A stretch of 50,832 nt of DNA from CAZCFB01 sp964511535 (GTDB lineage: Bacteria > Myxococcota_A > Polyangia > GCA-2747355 > CAZCFB01): positions 1 through 50,832 of the forward strand of contig CAZEFW010000052.1 in NCBI GenBank assembly GCA_964511535.1, in the 5' to 3' direction. A model generated the notes under the pieces. It was not told the DNA's origin. It saw only the letters and a list, made by a program, of their open reading frames with translations, and ran no database searches. How positions within the stretch are numbered: position 1 is the stretch's first letter; each line of letters starts with the position of its first letter. Positions 16,484-25,519 of this stretch are shown piece by piece. The translations under genes and the position numbers were made by a program.

Positions 16484-18526
16484 CTAGTGGGAGGCGATGA
16501 GCTTGACGGCCCGCATGCTCAGGGGGGTGTCGTAGATCTTCACCTCGTCCAGGTAGCCGGTGAAGGTCCGGTTGTGCGCCGGGCTGACGCCGAGCAGCAG
16601 GTCGGCGTGCGGGTTGGTGTTCAGGTCGACCCCTCCCTTGACGCCCAGCTTTCCGTCCAGGTAGGGCCGCAGCAGGTTCGGCTTGTAAGTCACCGCGGCG
16701 TGGTGCAGCGCCCGGGGGGTGATGCTGCCAGCGAGGTCGGTGTGGGTCTTGGTGGCGCACTCGTTGGACGAGAACCGGAGCTCGTCGTTATCCACCACCA
16801 TGGTGAACATGGACAGGCGCTTGTCCCAGGTTTTGCATGTCTTGCACCAGTCCGGAACTTCATGACCCTTTGGGGGGCACCGGGGCTCGCAGACATTGGG
16901 CAGGCCGTATGAGAAGAGCGCCGCGTCGATCTTCCCCGTAGTGCTGGCGGGCCGGTCGTCCTTGAACCACATCATGATGCTCCGCTCCTCGCTGAACATG
17001 GGGATGTCCGACGGGGCGACGATGTGGGCCGCGCCGTTGAGGTGGTAGCAGCCCCCCGACTTGCAGCCGCTGCCCGTGGTCCAGTTCGCCCCCGGGCTGG
17101 TGAAGATGGGCAGCCCGCTCACGGCGTCCGCCTCGCCGGCGCTGTCGAAGGACCAGTAGTTGACCAGCCGGGACCTGCGGTTGATGTTCAGCTCGCGCAC
17201 ATGCACGGCGCCGTGCCAGCCCGGGGCGCCGATCACGGCCCACTCGCTGGCCGGGGGCGCGCTGCCCAGTGCCACCGAGGCGCCCAGGTTGTCCGGGGTG
17301 TAGCCGGTGCCCGGTGAGAGGAACAGGTCCTCGGTGAGGATCCGGCCGACCCAGCTGTCCGCTGGCCGCACGAACAGGTACAACGCCCCCTGCTTCTGGG
17401 CGCCCGGGGAGACGGTGTACTGGGGCGCGCCCACGGCTACGGTCTGGCGGTACAGGACGTTGGTGCCGATGGCCACGGCGTGGCCGAACCGGTCGCCGGC
17501 GCTGACGTTGGCCAGGTCGTGGGCGGCGCCCTTGAGCAGCGTCTTGTTGATGGGCGCCGCCCAGCTGCTGTCGAGCCGTTCGAAGACATGGGCCGCCTCG
17601 GCGCCGGGTTCCCCCACCACCGCGGTGGTGCCGGTGGCGTCCAGGGCCACGGCGTGACCGAACTCATTCTTGCCAGTGCCCGGGGTGCCGGCCAGGGTCC
17701 GCGCCAGGTCCCAATTCCCGGTGGCATCACGCTCGTACAGGTAGGCCCGGCCGCTGCTTGACTTCCCCGGAGCCCCGACGACCAGGGTATCGCCGGAGAT
17801 GTCCACGGTATGCCCGAAAAGCTCGCCCGCCTTCAAGCTGACTCCCGGGACTGAGGACGTTATCAGCCAGGGCGAATGCCAGGAAGCGCCCTGGCCGAAC
17901 ACCCACACGATGCCAGTGTCGGCGACGCCATTGTTCTGATCGAATTTTGGATCGCCCACGGCCACTCGCAGGAGGCCCGACGGATCCCTGGTGATGCCAA
18001 CGGCCGCGCCGTAGGTCCCCGAACCATCAGACATGCTCGGGGTCAGAGTCTTGACCATGTCCCAGACTGCGCCGTTTCTCTGGAAGAGATAGACGCACCC
18101 CAGGAGGACCGAGCACTTGCCCAGGGGCGCCCCCACCGCCACCGCGTTGCCGTCCTCGCTGATGGCCACTGCGGCGCCGAAGGTGGCGCCGGTGGTCAGC
18201 CCGGGGGAGGGGACCGTGAGCGCCGTGGAGGTCCAGGTGCTGCCGGTGCGGGTGTAGACCAGGGCCGCGCCGTCGCCCGCGTTGGGCACGCCCACCACGA
18301 CCACATCTCCGCTGGCTGCCACCGCCTTGCCGAAGGCCTTGCTCTTGTGGGCCGCGGCCGGGCCGATGTTCATGGTCGCCTCCACCTTCAGCGGGCTCAG
18401 GTGGGGGCGGGGATCGATGGTGTACGCCTGGCTCAGCTGGCCGGTCTCATCGGGCGTGATCTCCCCCACTGGATGGCAGGCCGGAAACAGGGCCAGGACT
18501 CCAATCATTGCGCTGTACTTGAACAT
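16484..18526 (-). CDS. FG-GAP repeat and LamG-domain lipoprotein
   Basis: The start at 18526 is supported by AAGGAG (18532-18537) and an immediately following lipoprotein signal ending LALFPAC. The frame itself stays open further upstream. The product is 680 residues. The first two thirds contain about six FG-GAP/integrin-alpha-like repeats (FGxAVAxxGxxxxVGAP pattern, for example FGHTVDISGDTLVVGAPG), which normally build a beta-propeller. The C-terminal ~200 residues look like a concanavalin/LamG-type lectin domain (NYWSFDSAGE, SIMMWFKDD, LHHAAVTY, GYLDEVKIYDTPLS). It is expected on the cell surface, binding glycans or proteins. It ends 18 bases from the convergent RHS lipoprotein, and the shared repeat-rich surface style suggests related roles. 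Confidence 0.85.
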   Translation of the reverse strand: MFKYSAMIGVLALFPACHPVGEITPDETGQLSQAYTIDPRPHLSPLKVEATMNIGPAAAHKSKAFGKAVAASGDVVVVGVPNAGDGAALVYTRTGSTWTSTALTVPSPGLTTGATFGAAVAISEDGNAVAVGAPLGKCSVLLGCVYLFQRNGAVWDMVKTLTPSMSDGSGTYGAAVGITRDPSGLLRVAVGDPKFDQNNGVADTGIVWVFGQGASWHSPWLITSSVPGVSLKAGELFGHTVDISGDTLVVGAPGKSSSGRAYLYERDATGNWDLARTLAGTPGTGKNEFGHAVALDATGTTAVVGEPGAEAAHVFERLDSSWAAPINKTLLKGAAHDLANVSAGDRFGHAVAIGTNVLYRQTVAVGAPQYTVSPGAQKQGALYLFVRPADSWVGRILTEDLFLSPGTGYTPDNLGASVALGSAPPASEWAVIGAPGWHGAVHVRELNINRRSRLVNYWSFDSAGEADAVSGLPIFTSPGANWTTGSGCKSGGCYHLNGAAHIVAPSDIPMFSEERSIMMWFKDDRPASTTGKIDAALFSYGLPNVCEPRCPPKGHEVPDWCKTCKTWDKRLSMFTMVVDNDELRFSSNECATKTHTDLAGSITPRALHHAAVTYKPNLLRPYLDGKLGVKGGVDLNTNPHADLLLGVSPAHNRTFTGYLDEVKIYDTPLSMRAVKLIASH

Positions 18527-18702
18527 GGATACTCCTTCGCGCTTCGCGCGTGCTGGACATCTCCTCTCGATGGAACTGCGGAAAGGGTGCGCACCCCGTT
18601 GCTTCAAGGAGTTGGACACCCCGGGGGCGCATAAGCGGAACCCCCGGCGCAAAAATGATCAGGGCGCAGCGGGAGAGAGCAGCAGCGAGCGTCGGGCGCG
18701 GC

Positions 18703-19892
18703 CTAGATCCGGCAGACGAACCCCTTGAGGTACTCGCCCTCGGGGAAGGGCAGGGCGACCGGGTGATCGGGGCCCGGGCCGAGGCGGGCCACGAGCTGTG
18801 CGGCGACGCCTGCGTCCAGGGCGGCGTCGGCGACGATCTTCTGCATCAGGTCGGTGGGCATCAGGCCCGAGCAGGAGAAGGTCACCAGCAGGCCGCCGGG
18901 CCGGAGCAGGCGGAAGCCCTGCAGGTTGATGTCCTTGTACCCCCGGGCCGCGCGCTTGAGCGCCTTGGCGCTGCGCACGAACTTGGGCGGGTCGAGCACC
19001 ACGAGATCGAAGCGGCGGCCCTGGTCCACCAGCTCTCGCAGCCGGGAGAAGGCGTCGCCCTGGAGGGTCTCGAATCGCTCGGCAGCCAGGCCGTTGAGCG
19101 CTGCGTTGCGGCGCGCGAGCTCCAGCGCGGGATCCGAGCTGTCCACGTTGAGCGCCGCGCGGGCGCCGCCGCGCAGGGCGGCGATGCCGAAGCCGCCCGT
19201 GTAGCAGAAGGCGTTGAGCACCTCGCGACCGCCAGCCAGGGCGGCCACGGCTGCCCGGCTCTCGCGCTGGTCGAGGTAGAAGCCGGTCTTGTGGCCGCCG
19301 GCGAGGTCCACCAGGTAGCGGCAGGCGCCCTCGCGTATCTCCACCTGCTCCGGCGGCGGCTCGCCCCACAGCATGCCGGTGCGCGGCTCGAGGCCTTCTT
19401 TCTTGCGCTCCTGCAGATCCGACCGCTCCAACAGCCCGGCGGCCCAGGGGCACAGCGCTCGCAGGGCGGCGGCCAGCTCCTGGCGCCACCGGTCGGGCCC
19501 GGCGGCGCTGATCTGACACACCAGGTGCGGGCCGTAGCGGTCCACCACGAAGCCGGGCAGCCCGTCGGACTCGGCGTTGACCAGGCGGCAGGCTCCGCGC
19601 TCATCGTCGGGGTCCATCAGCGGCCCCCGCGCGGCGATGGCCGCGGCCAGGCGGCTCCGCAGCAGCTCCGGGCCCACGGCGCGGTCCGCGGCGAAGGTCC
19701 AGATGCGCACGCGGATCTGCGACGCCGGCGAGTAGGCGCCCTGGCCCAGCACGCCGCCGCCGGCCTGGCGGACCTCGACGGTCTCTCCCGAAGCCGGGTC
19801 CCCCTGGACGCGCGCGATGGCGCCGGAGAAGACCCACGGGTGGCGCCGCGCCAGGGAGCGCTCGCGCCCCTTGCGCAGGGTGACCCTGGCGC

Positions 19893-19896
<4 letters not shown>
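18703..19896 (-). CDS. rlmI: Class I SAM-dependent rRNA methyltransferase, RlmI-type
   Basis: 397 residues, the normal length for RlmI. An N-terminal PUA domain (about 1-75: VTLRKGRERSLARRHPWVFS) is followed by the linker region and a Rossmann methyltransferase domain. Family landmarks are GHKTGFYLDQRESR, VLNAFCYTGGFGI (SAM-binding motif I), VVLDPPKFVRS (motif IV) and LLVTFSCSG, whose Cys fits the m5C catalytic nucleophile. E. coli RlmI makes m5C1962 in 23S rRNA. The ATG overlaps the stop of the upstream GYF-domain gene by ATGA (19893-19896), so the two are translationally coupled, although no functional link is obvious. The exact modified position is inferred from the family. Confidence 0.85.
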
Positions 19897-21139
<1,243 letters not shown>

Positions 21140-21140
<1 letters not shown>

Positions 21141-21174
21141 GGGGTACCGATGATACCCCACTTGCCGGTATGAT
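21140..21174. promoter_or_regulatory. Divergent promoter/operator with inverted repeat
   Basis: Only 42 bases separate the divergent starts at 21140 and 21183. They contain TGGGGTA-N7-TACCCCA (21140-21146 and 21154-21160). On the plus strand TATGAT (21169-21174) lies eight bases before the ATG. On the minus strand TATCAT lies nine bases before its ATG. Neither gene has a Shine-Dalgarno, so leaderless transcripts sharing one operator are plausible. The boxes are my reading; no -35 element is convincing. Confidence 0.35.
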
Positions 21175-21182
21175 GGCTCAGC

Positions 21183-22238
21183 ATGAGCGGCTTGAAATAT
21201 ATGGTCTTGTCCGGAGCCTTGCTGTTGGCCGGGTGCGTCACCGGCAAGGAGGGCGCGCAGGACGCCGGACCCGCTGGAAAGGACAAACGCCCGCCGCAGG
21301 GCGACGGCAAGGCGATGACTGATGGCAAGAAGGCGGGCGACGCCGCGCCGCCGCTTCACGACCTGCCGCCGGTGATGCCGAAGCCGCACAAGGGCGAGCC
21401 CACCCGCCAGGGCTGGGCGCGCATCCGCCCCGGCTGGTTCTACATGGGCTCGCCCGACAGCGAGCTGTGCCGCAAGAAAAACGAGGTGCTGCACAAGGTC
21501 ACCCTGACCCACGAGATCGAGATGATGCAGGCCGAGGTGACCCAGGGCGCCTACAAGGCGAAGCTCGGCTTCAACCCATCACAGCCGCCCCAGCGCAACT
21601 GCGGCGCGGGCTGCCCCGTGGCCGCGGTCTCCTGGAACAAGGCGGCCCTGTACTGCAACGCGTTGTCCAAGGAGATGAAGGTGGAGCAGTGCTACACCTG
21701 CACCGGGACGCCCCAGACGACCCTGCAGTGCACGGCGGCGGGCAAGTTCAGCGGGCCGGCCAGCCCGATCTACAACTGCAAGGGCTTCCGCCTGCCCACC
21801 GAGGCCGAGTGGGAGTACGCCTACCGCGCCGGCACCTCCACCGCCTTCTACAACGGCAACGACGCACTCAAGAGCTCCTGCCTCAATTGCAGCACGGGCG
21901 GGATCCGCGCCGACCCCATCGCCTGGTACTGCGGCAACTCGGGCAACACTCTGCGGCCGATCAAGGGCAAGGGGGCCAACCGCTGGCTGCTGTACGACAT
22001 GCCGGGCAGCATCGAGGAGTGGGTGGACGACTGGTACGTGGAGAACCTGGGCAGCGGCCCGCGCACCAACCCGTGGCGCGATCTGGCCGGGCCCAAGAAG
22101 ACCCGCGTGCTGCGCGGCGGCTCTTACCTGTCGGGGCCGTTCACCCTGCGCGCCGCCTACCGCGCCGACTTCGAGCCGTCCTCCACGTCGTCGGCCTACG
22201 TCTACCACGGCTTCCGCTGCGTGCGGACCTTGAAGTGA
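21183..22238 (+). CDS. Formylglycine-generating-enzyme (SUMF1/FGE-sulfatase) domain lipoprotein
   Basis: 351 residues with a lipoprotein signal ending LLLAGC (Cys 18) and a Lys/Asp/Gly-rich linker. The FGE-type domain begins near residue 75 (RIRPGWFYMGSPDSE) and shows the family landmarks EVTQGAYK, PVAAVSWNKAALYCNALS, FRLPTEAEWEYAYRAGTS, DMPGSIEEWVDDWY, RVLRGGSY and HGFRCVR. Extra Cys pairs around CYTCTGTPQTTLQC and SSCLNCST suggest disulfides. The genuine FGE active-site Cys pair cannot be assigned confidently. Most bacterial lipoproteins with this fold are binding or regulatory rather than sulfatase-activating. The stop lies one base from the convergent secA stop. Confidence 0.82.
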   Translation: MSGLKYMVLSGALLLAGCVTGKEGAQDAGPAGKDKRPPQGDGKAMTDGKKAGDAAPPLHDLPPVMPKPHKGEPTRQGWARIRPGWFYMGSPDSELCRKKNEVLHKVTLTHEIEMMQAEVTQGAYKAKLGFNPSQPPQRNCGAGCPVAAVSWNKAALYCNALSKEMKVEQCYTCTGTPQTTLQCTAAGKFSGPASPIYNCKGFRLPTEAEWEYAYRAGTSTAFYNGNDALKSSCLNCSTGGIRADPIAWYCGNSGNTLRPIKGKGANRWLLYDMPGSIEEWVDDWYVENLGSGPRTNPWRDLAGPKKTRVLRGGSYLSGPFTLRAAYRADFEPSSTSSAYVYHGFRCVRTLK

Positions 22239-22239
22239 T

Positions 22240-24648
22240 TCAACCCTTGCGCTGGATCCGCTGCTCGGCCGCGTTCGTGGGCTCCGGCTCGTCCCCGGGC
22301 TGAAGCTCAGCGGCCATCCATAACGACACGGCGCGGGATCGCACCATGTGCATCAGCTCGGCGTACATCAGGCCGGCCTCCCGGCGCCAGGCGGTCAGCG
22401 GGTCCTGCTGGGCGTACCCCTGCAGCCCGATCCCCTCCTCCAGCCGCTCCAGGGCGGTGAGGTGCTCGGTCCACAGGTCGTCGATGGCGTCCAGCAGCAG
22501 CCTGCGCCCCAGCTCCACATAGTCGTCCCCCCACCGGTCCACGCCCTGCTGCAGCTGCTCCGTGGCGGCGCCCAGGGCGGCGGCCTCGAAGTCCACCGGG
22601 CGCAGGCCGGACAGATCGAAGGGGCGGTGGAAGTGGGCCGAGAGCGCCCGCTCCAGGTCCGCCGGGTCCTCCAGCGCGGCGCACAGGTCGCCCACCAGAT
22701 CGCCCACCAGCTCCTCGGGAGCGAACCCGTCGGCCTCCACCAGGGTGCGGCGCCAGCCGTAGATCGCCTCGCGCTGCACATGCACCACCATGTCGTACTT
22801 GAGCACCTCGCGCCGGATGGCCAGGTTCTCCTCCTCCACCTTTTTCTGCAGCTCGCGCAGGGTGCGCAGCACCGACCGGGACTGGATCGGCTCCCCCTCC
22901 GGGTGTCCCGCCGCGGCCATGCGCCGGCGGATGTCGTCCACCGCCAGCTTGCCGAACCGCTGCCACAGCTTGTCCTCCAGCGAGATCATGAACTGGCTGG
23001 AGCCCGGGTCACCCTGGCGCCCGGCCCGGCCCCGCAGCTGATCGTCGATGCGGGCCGACTCGTGGCGCGCCGTGCCGATGACATGCAGCCCGCCGGCCTC
23101 CACCACCGCCGCGCCCTCGCCCGGGGAGCCCTCGGGGTTGCCCCCCAGCACGATGTCCACGCCGCGGCCGGCCATGTTGGTGGAGATGGTCACCGCCCCC
23201 TTGCGGCCCGCCTGGGCGATGAGCTCGGCCTCGGCGTGGTGGTTCTTGGCGTTGAGCACCTGATGCGGCACCGCCCCCTCGTCGAGCAGGTGGTCCAGCC
23301 GCTCGGACTCGGCCACGCTGGTGGTCCCCACCAGCACCGGCCGGCCCTGCTGGACCATCTCCTGGATCTCCTCCACCGCCGCTCGCAGCTTCTGGTCCAC
23401 GTCGTCGTAGACGAGGTCCGCGAAGTCCTCGCGTACGTTGGGGCGGTGGGTCGGCACCCGGGTCACCTTCAGGCCGTAGGTCTGCTTCAGCTCTTCCCGC
23501 GAGGTCCAGGCGGTGCCGGTCATGCCGCCCAGCTTGTCGTACCGGCCGAAGAAGGTCTGGTAGGTCACCTTGGCCAGGGTGCGGTCCTCCCCCTTGATGA
23601 CCACCCCCTCCTTGGCCTCCAGCGCCTGGTGCAGCCCGTCGGCGAAGCGCTTGTCCTCGGAGACGCGCCCGGTGAACTCGTCCACGATGAACACCCGCCC
23701 GTCCTGGACCAGGTAGTCCACGTCGCGGTGGTAGACGCCGTGGGCCAGCACCGCCTGGCGCACCGCGTGGTACAGCGCCAGGTTCTCGGGGTTGGTCAGC
23801 GGCCCGCTGCCCAGGGCCTGTTGCACCTGCTCCAGGCCGAGATCGCTCAGGGTCGCGGTGCGCGTCTTCTCCTCCACGTAGAAGTGCATGCCCGCGCTCA
23901 GCCGGCGCACCACCCGATCCACCACGGCGTACAGGCCGGTGTCCTCGCCGCTCGGGCCGCTGATGATGAGCGGCGTGCGCGCCTCGTCGATGAGCAGGAA
24001 GTCCACCTCGTCCACCAGCGCGTAGTTGAACCCGCGGTGCACCACGTCGTCGGGCGTGGTGGCCAGGTTGTCACGCAGGAAATCGAAGGCGAGCTCGTGG
24101 TTGGTGGCGTAGGTCACGTCGCAGGCGTAGGCCGCCTGGCGAGCCCGCGTCTCGGTCTGCGGATCGCCGCCCATCTCCTCCTGGATCAGGCCCACGGTCA
24201 TGCCGAGCAGCTCGAACACCGGCCTCATCCACTGGCTGTCCCGCTCGGCCAGGTAGTCGTTGACCGTCACCACGTGCACGCCCTGGCCCGTCAGGGCGTT
24301 GAGGTAAGCGGCCAGCGGCGCCACCAGGGTCTTGCCCTCGCCGGTCTTCATCTCGGCGATGGTGCCCTCGTGCAGCGCCATGCCGCCCAGCAGCTGCACA
24401 GCGTAGTGGCGCATGCCGAGGGTGCGGCGGCTCGCCTCGCGCACCAGGGCGAACGCCTCGGGCAGCAGCCGGTCCAGGCCGGCGCCGTCCCGGGCGCGGG
24501 CGCGCAGCTCGTCGCTGTGCTCGCCGAGCTGCAGGTCGCTGCGTGGGCGCAACGCCTCCTCCACCTCCTGGATGGCGTCCAGGCGGCGGCGGTAGCGTGC
24601 AAGGCGCCAGGCGGGGGGACCGCCAAAAATTGTCTTTAGCCAGCTCAT
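22240..24648 (-). CDS. secA: Preprotein translocase ATPase SecA
   Basis: ATG at 24648 (MSWLKTIFGG) is preferred over the upstream in-frame starts because SecA homology begins there. The product has 802 residues. The motor has Walker A at about 100-107 (MKTGEGKT), the DEVDFLLIDEARTP Walker B region, GTAWTSREEL, VGTTSVAESERL, TNMAGRGVDIVLGG and RGRAGRQGDPGSSQF. The helical scaffold and wing region follows. SecA drives post-translational export through SecYEG. It is shorter than E. coli SecA (901) and lacks the C-terminal zinc-binding CxC motif, ending in a Glu/Pro and basic tail (RIQRKG), as in several other lineages. No Shine-Dalgarno is clear. It diverges from the metallo-hydrolase gene with 98 bases between. 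Confidence 0.95.
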   Translation of the reverse strand: MSWLKTIFGGPPAWRLARYRRRLDAIQEVEEALRPRSDLQLGEHSDELRARARDGAGLDRLLPEAFALVREASRRTLGMRHYAVQLLGGMALHEGTIAEMKTGEGKTLVAPLAAYLNALTGQGVHVVTVNDYLAERDSQWMRPVFELLGMTVGLIQEEMGGDPQTETRARQAAYACDVTYATNHELAFDFLRDNLATTPDDVVHRGFNYALVDEVDFLLIDEARTPLIISGPSGEDTGLYAVVDRVVRRLSAGMHFYVEEKTRTATLSDLGLEQVQQALGSGPLTNPENLALYHAVRQAVLAHGVYHRDVDYLVQDGRVFIVDEFTGRVSEDKRFADGLHQALEAKEGVVIKGEDRTLAKVTYQTFFGRYDKLGGMTGTAWTSREELKQTYGLKVTRVPTHRPNVREDFADLVYDDVDQKLRAAVEEIQEMVQQGRPVLVGTTSVAESERLDHLLDEGAVPHQVLNAKNHHAEAELIAQAGRKGAVTISTNMAGRGVDIVLGGNPEGSPGEGAAVVEAGGLHVIGTARHESARIDDQLRGRAGRQGDPGSSQFMISLEDKLWQRFGKLAVDDIRRRMAAAGHPEGEPIQSRSVLRTLRELQKKVEEENLAIRREVLKYDMVVHVQREAIYGWRRTLVEADGFAPEELVGDLVGDLCAALEDPADLERALSAHFHRPFDLSGLRPVDFEAAALGAATEQLQQGVDRWGDDYVELGRRLLLDAIDDLWTEHLTALERLEEGIGLQGYAQQDPLTAWRREAGLMYAELMHMVRSRAVSLWMAAELQPGDEPEPTNAAEQRIQRKG

Positions 24649-24746
24649 TTGAGGTGGTCTCTGGACGGTAACGTGTGAGGAAACTACATTATCCTGCGGA
24701 GCGGCGACAGGATTTCGAACCCTCCGCACACCAAAGGAGAGCGGAC

Positions 24747-25430
24747 ATGTCCATAGAAGTCACCTGGTACGGCCACGCGGCGACCAAGATCCAGACCGAG
24801 ACCACCGGCATCCTCATCGACCCGTTCTTCACGGGCAACGGTCAGGCAGCCATCACCGCTGACGAGGCCGAGGCCGACGTCATCGTGGTTACCCACGGCC
24901 ACGCCGACCACGTGGGCGACACGGTGGAGATCGCCAAGCGCACCGGCGCGCTGGTGATCTCCAACTTCGAGATCGTCACCTGGCTGCAGGGGCAGGGGCT
25001 CGAGAACGTCCACCCCCTGCACATCGGCGGCGCCCGCGCCTTCGAGTGGGGCCGGGTGAAGCTGACCATCGCCCAGCACGGCTCCGCGCTGCCCGACGGC
25101 AGCTACGGCGGCCTCGCCGCGGGCATCCTGCTCTACCTGGGCGGGACGCGCATCTACCACGCCGGCGACACCGGCCTGTTCTACGACATGAAGCTCATCG
25201 GCGAGCCGGGCATCGATCTGGCCATGCTGCCCATCGGCGACAACTTCACCATGGGCCCGGATGACGGCCTGCGCGCGGTGCAGCTGCTCGACCCGAAGCG
25301 GGTGGTGCCCATGCACTTCGACACCTTCGACGTCATCGAGCAGGACGCCGTGGAGTGGGCCGTGCGCGTGGGGCGGGAGACCAGCGCCGATGCGTCCGTG
25401 CTCAAGCCGGGAGAATCGATCACACTATAA
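24747..25430 (+). CDS. UPF0173-type metal-dependent hydrolase (metallo-beta-lactamase fold)
   Basis: ATG at 24747 follows AAAGGAGA by about six bases; the longer open frame upstream is not needed. The 227-residue protein matches UPF0173 along its length. MSIEVTWYGHAATKI opens the beta-sandwich. THGHADHVGD (H50, H52, D54, H55) is the metal-binding HxHxDH motif. YHAGDTGLFYDM supplies the later Asp ligand and MHFDTFD the last His. There is no signal peptide, so it is cytoplasmic. The family is broadly conserved and its substrate is unknown. It lies 89 bases upstream of lon on the same strand, across a (GGC)n tract. Confidence 0.88.
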   Translation: MSIEVTWYGHAATKIQTETTGILIDPFFTGNGQAAITADEAEADVIVVTHGHADHVGDTVEIAKRTGALVISNFEIVTWLQGQGLENVHPLHIGGARAFEWGRVKLTIAQHGSALPDGSYGGLAAGILLYLGGTRIYHAGDTGLFYDMKLIGEPGIDLAMLPIGDNFTMGPDDGLRAVQLLDPKRVVPMHFDTFDVIEQDAVEWAVRVGRETSADASVLKPGESITL

Positions 25431-25519
25431 AGGGGTCGGGGTGAGGTGGTGGCGGGCGCGGCGGCGGCGGCGGCGGCGGGGTCCTCTTTTCCATCGTCCG
25501 TTGAGATGGGGGTTATGCC

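Noticed and set aside
16484..18652. Longer start of the FG-GAP/LamG lipoprotein.
   Set aside because: The 42 extra residues would bury the lipoprotein signal, and AAGGAG directly precedes the internal ATG at 18526.
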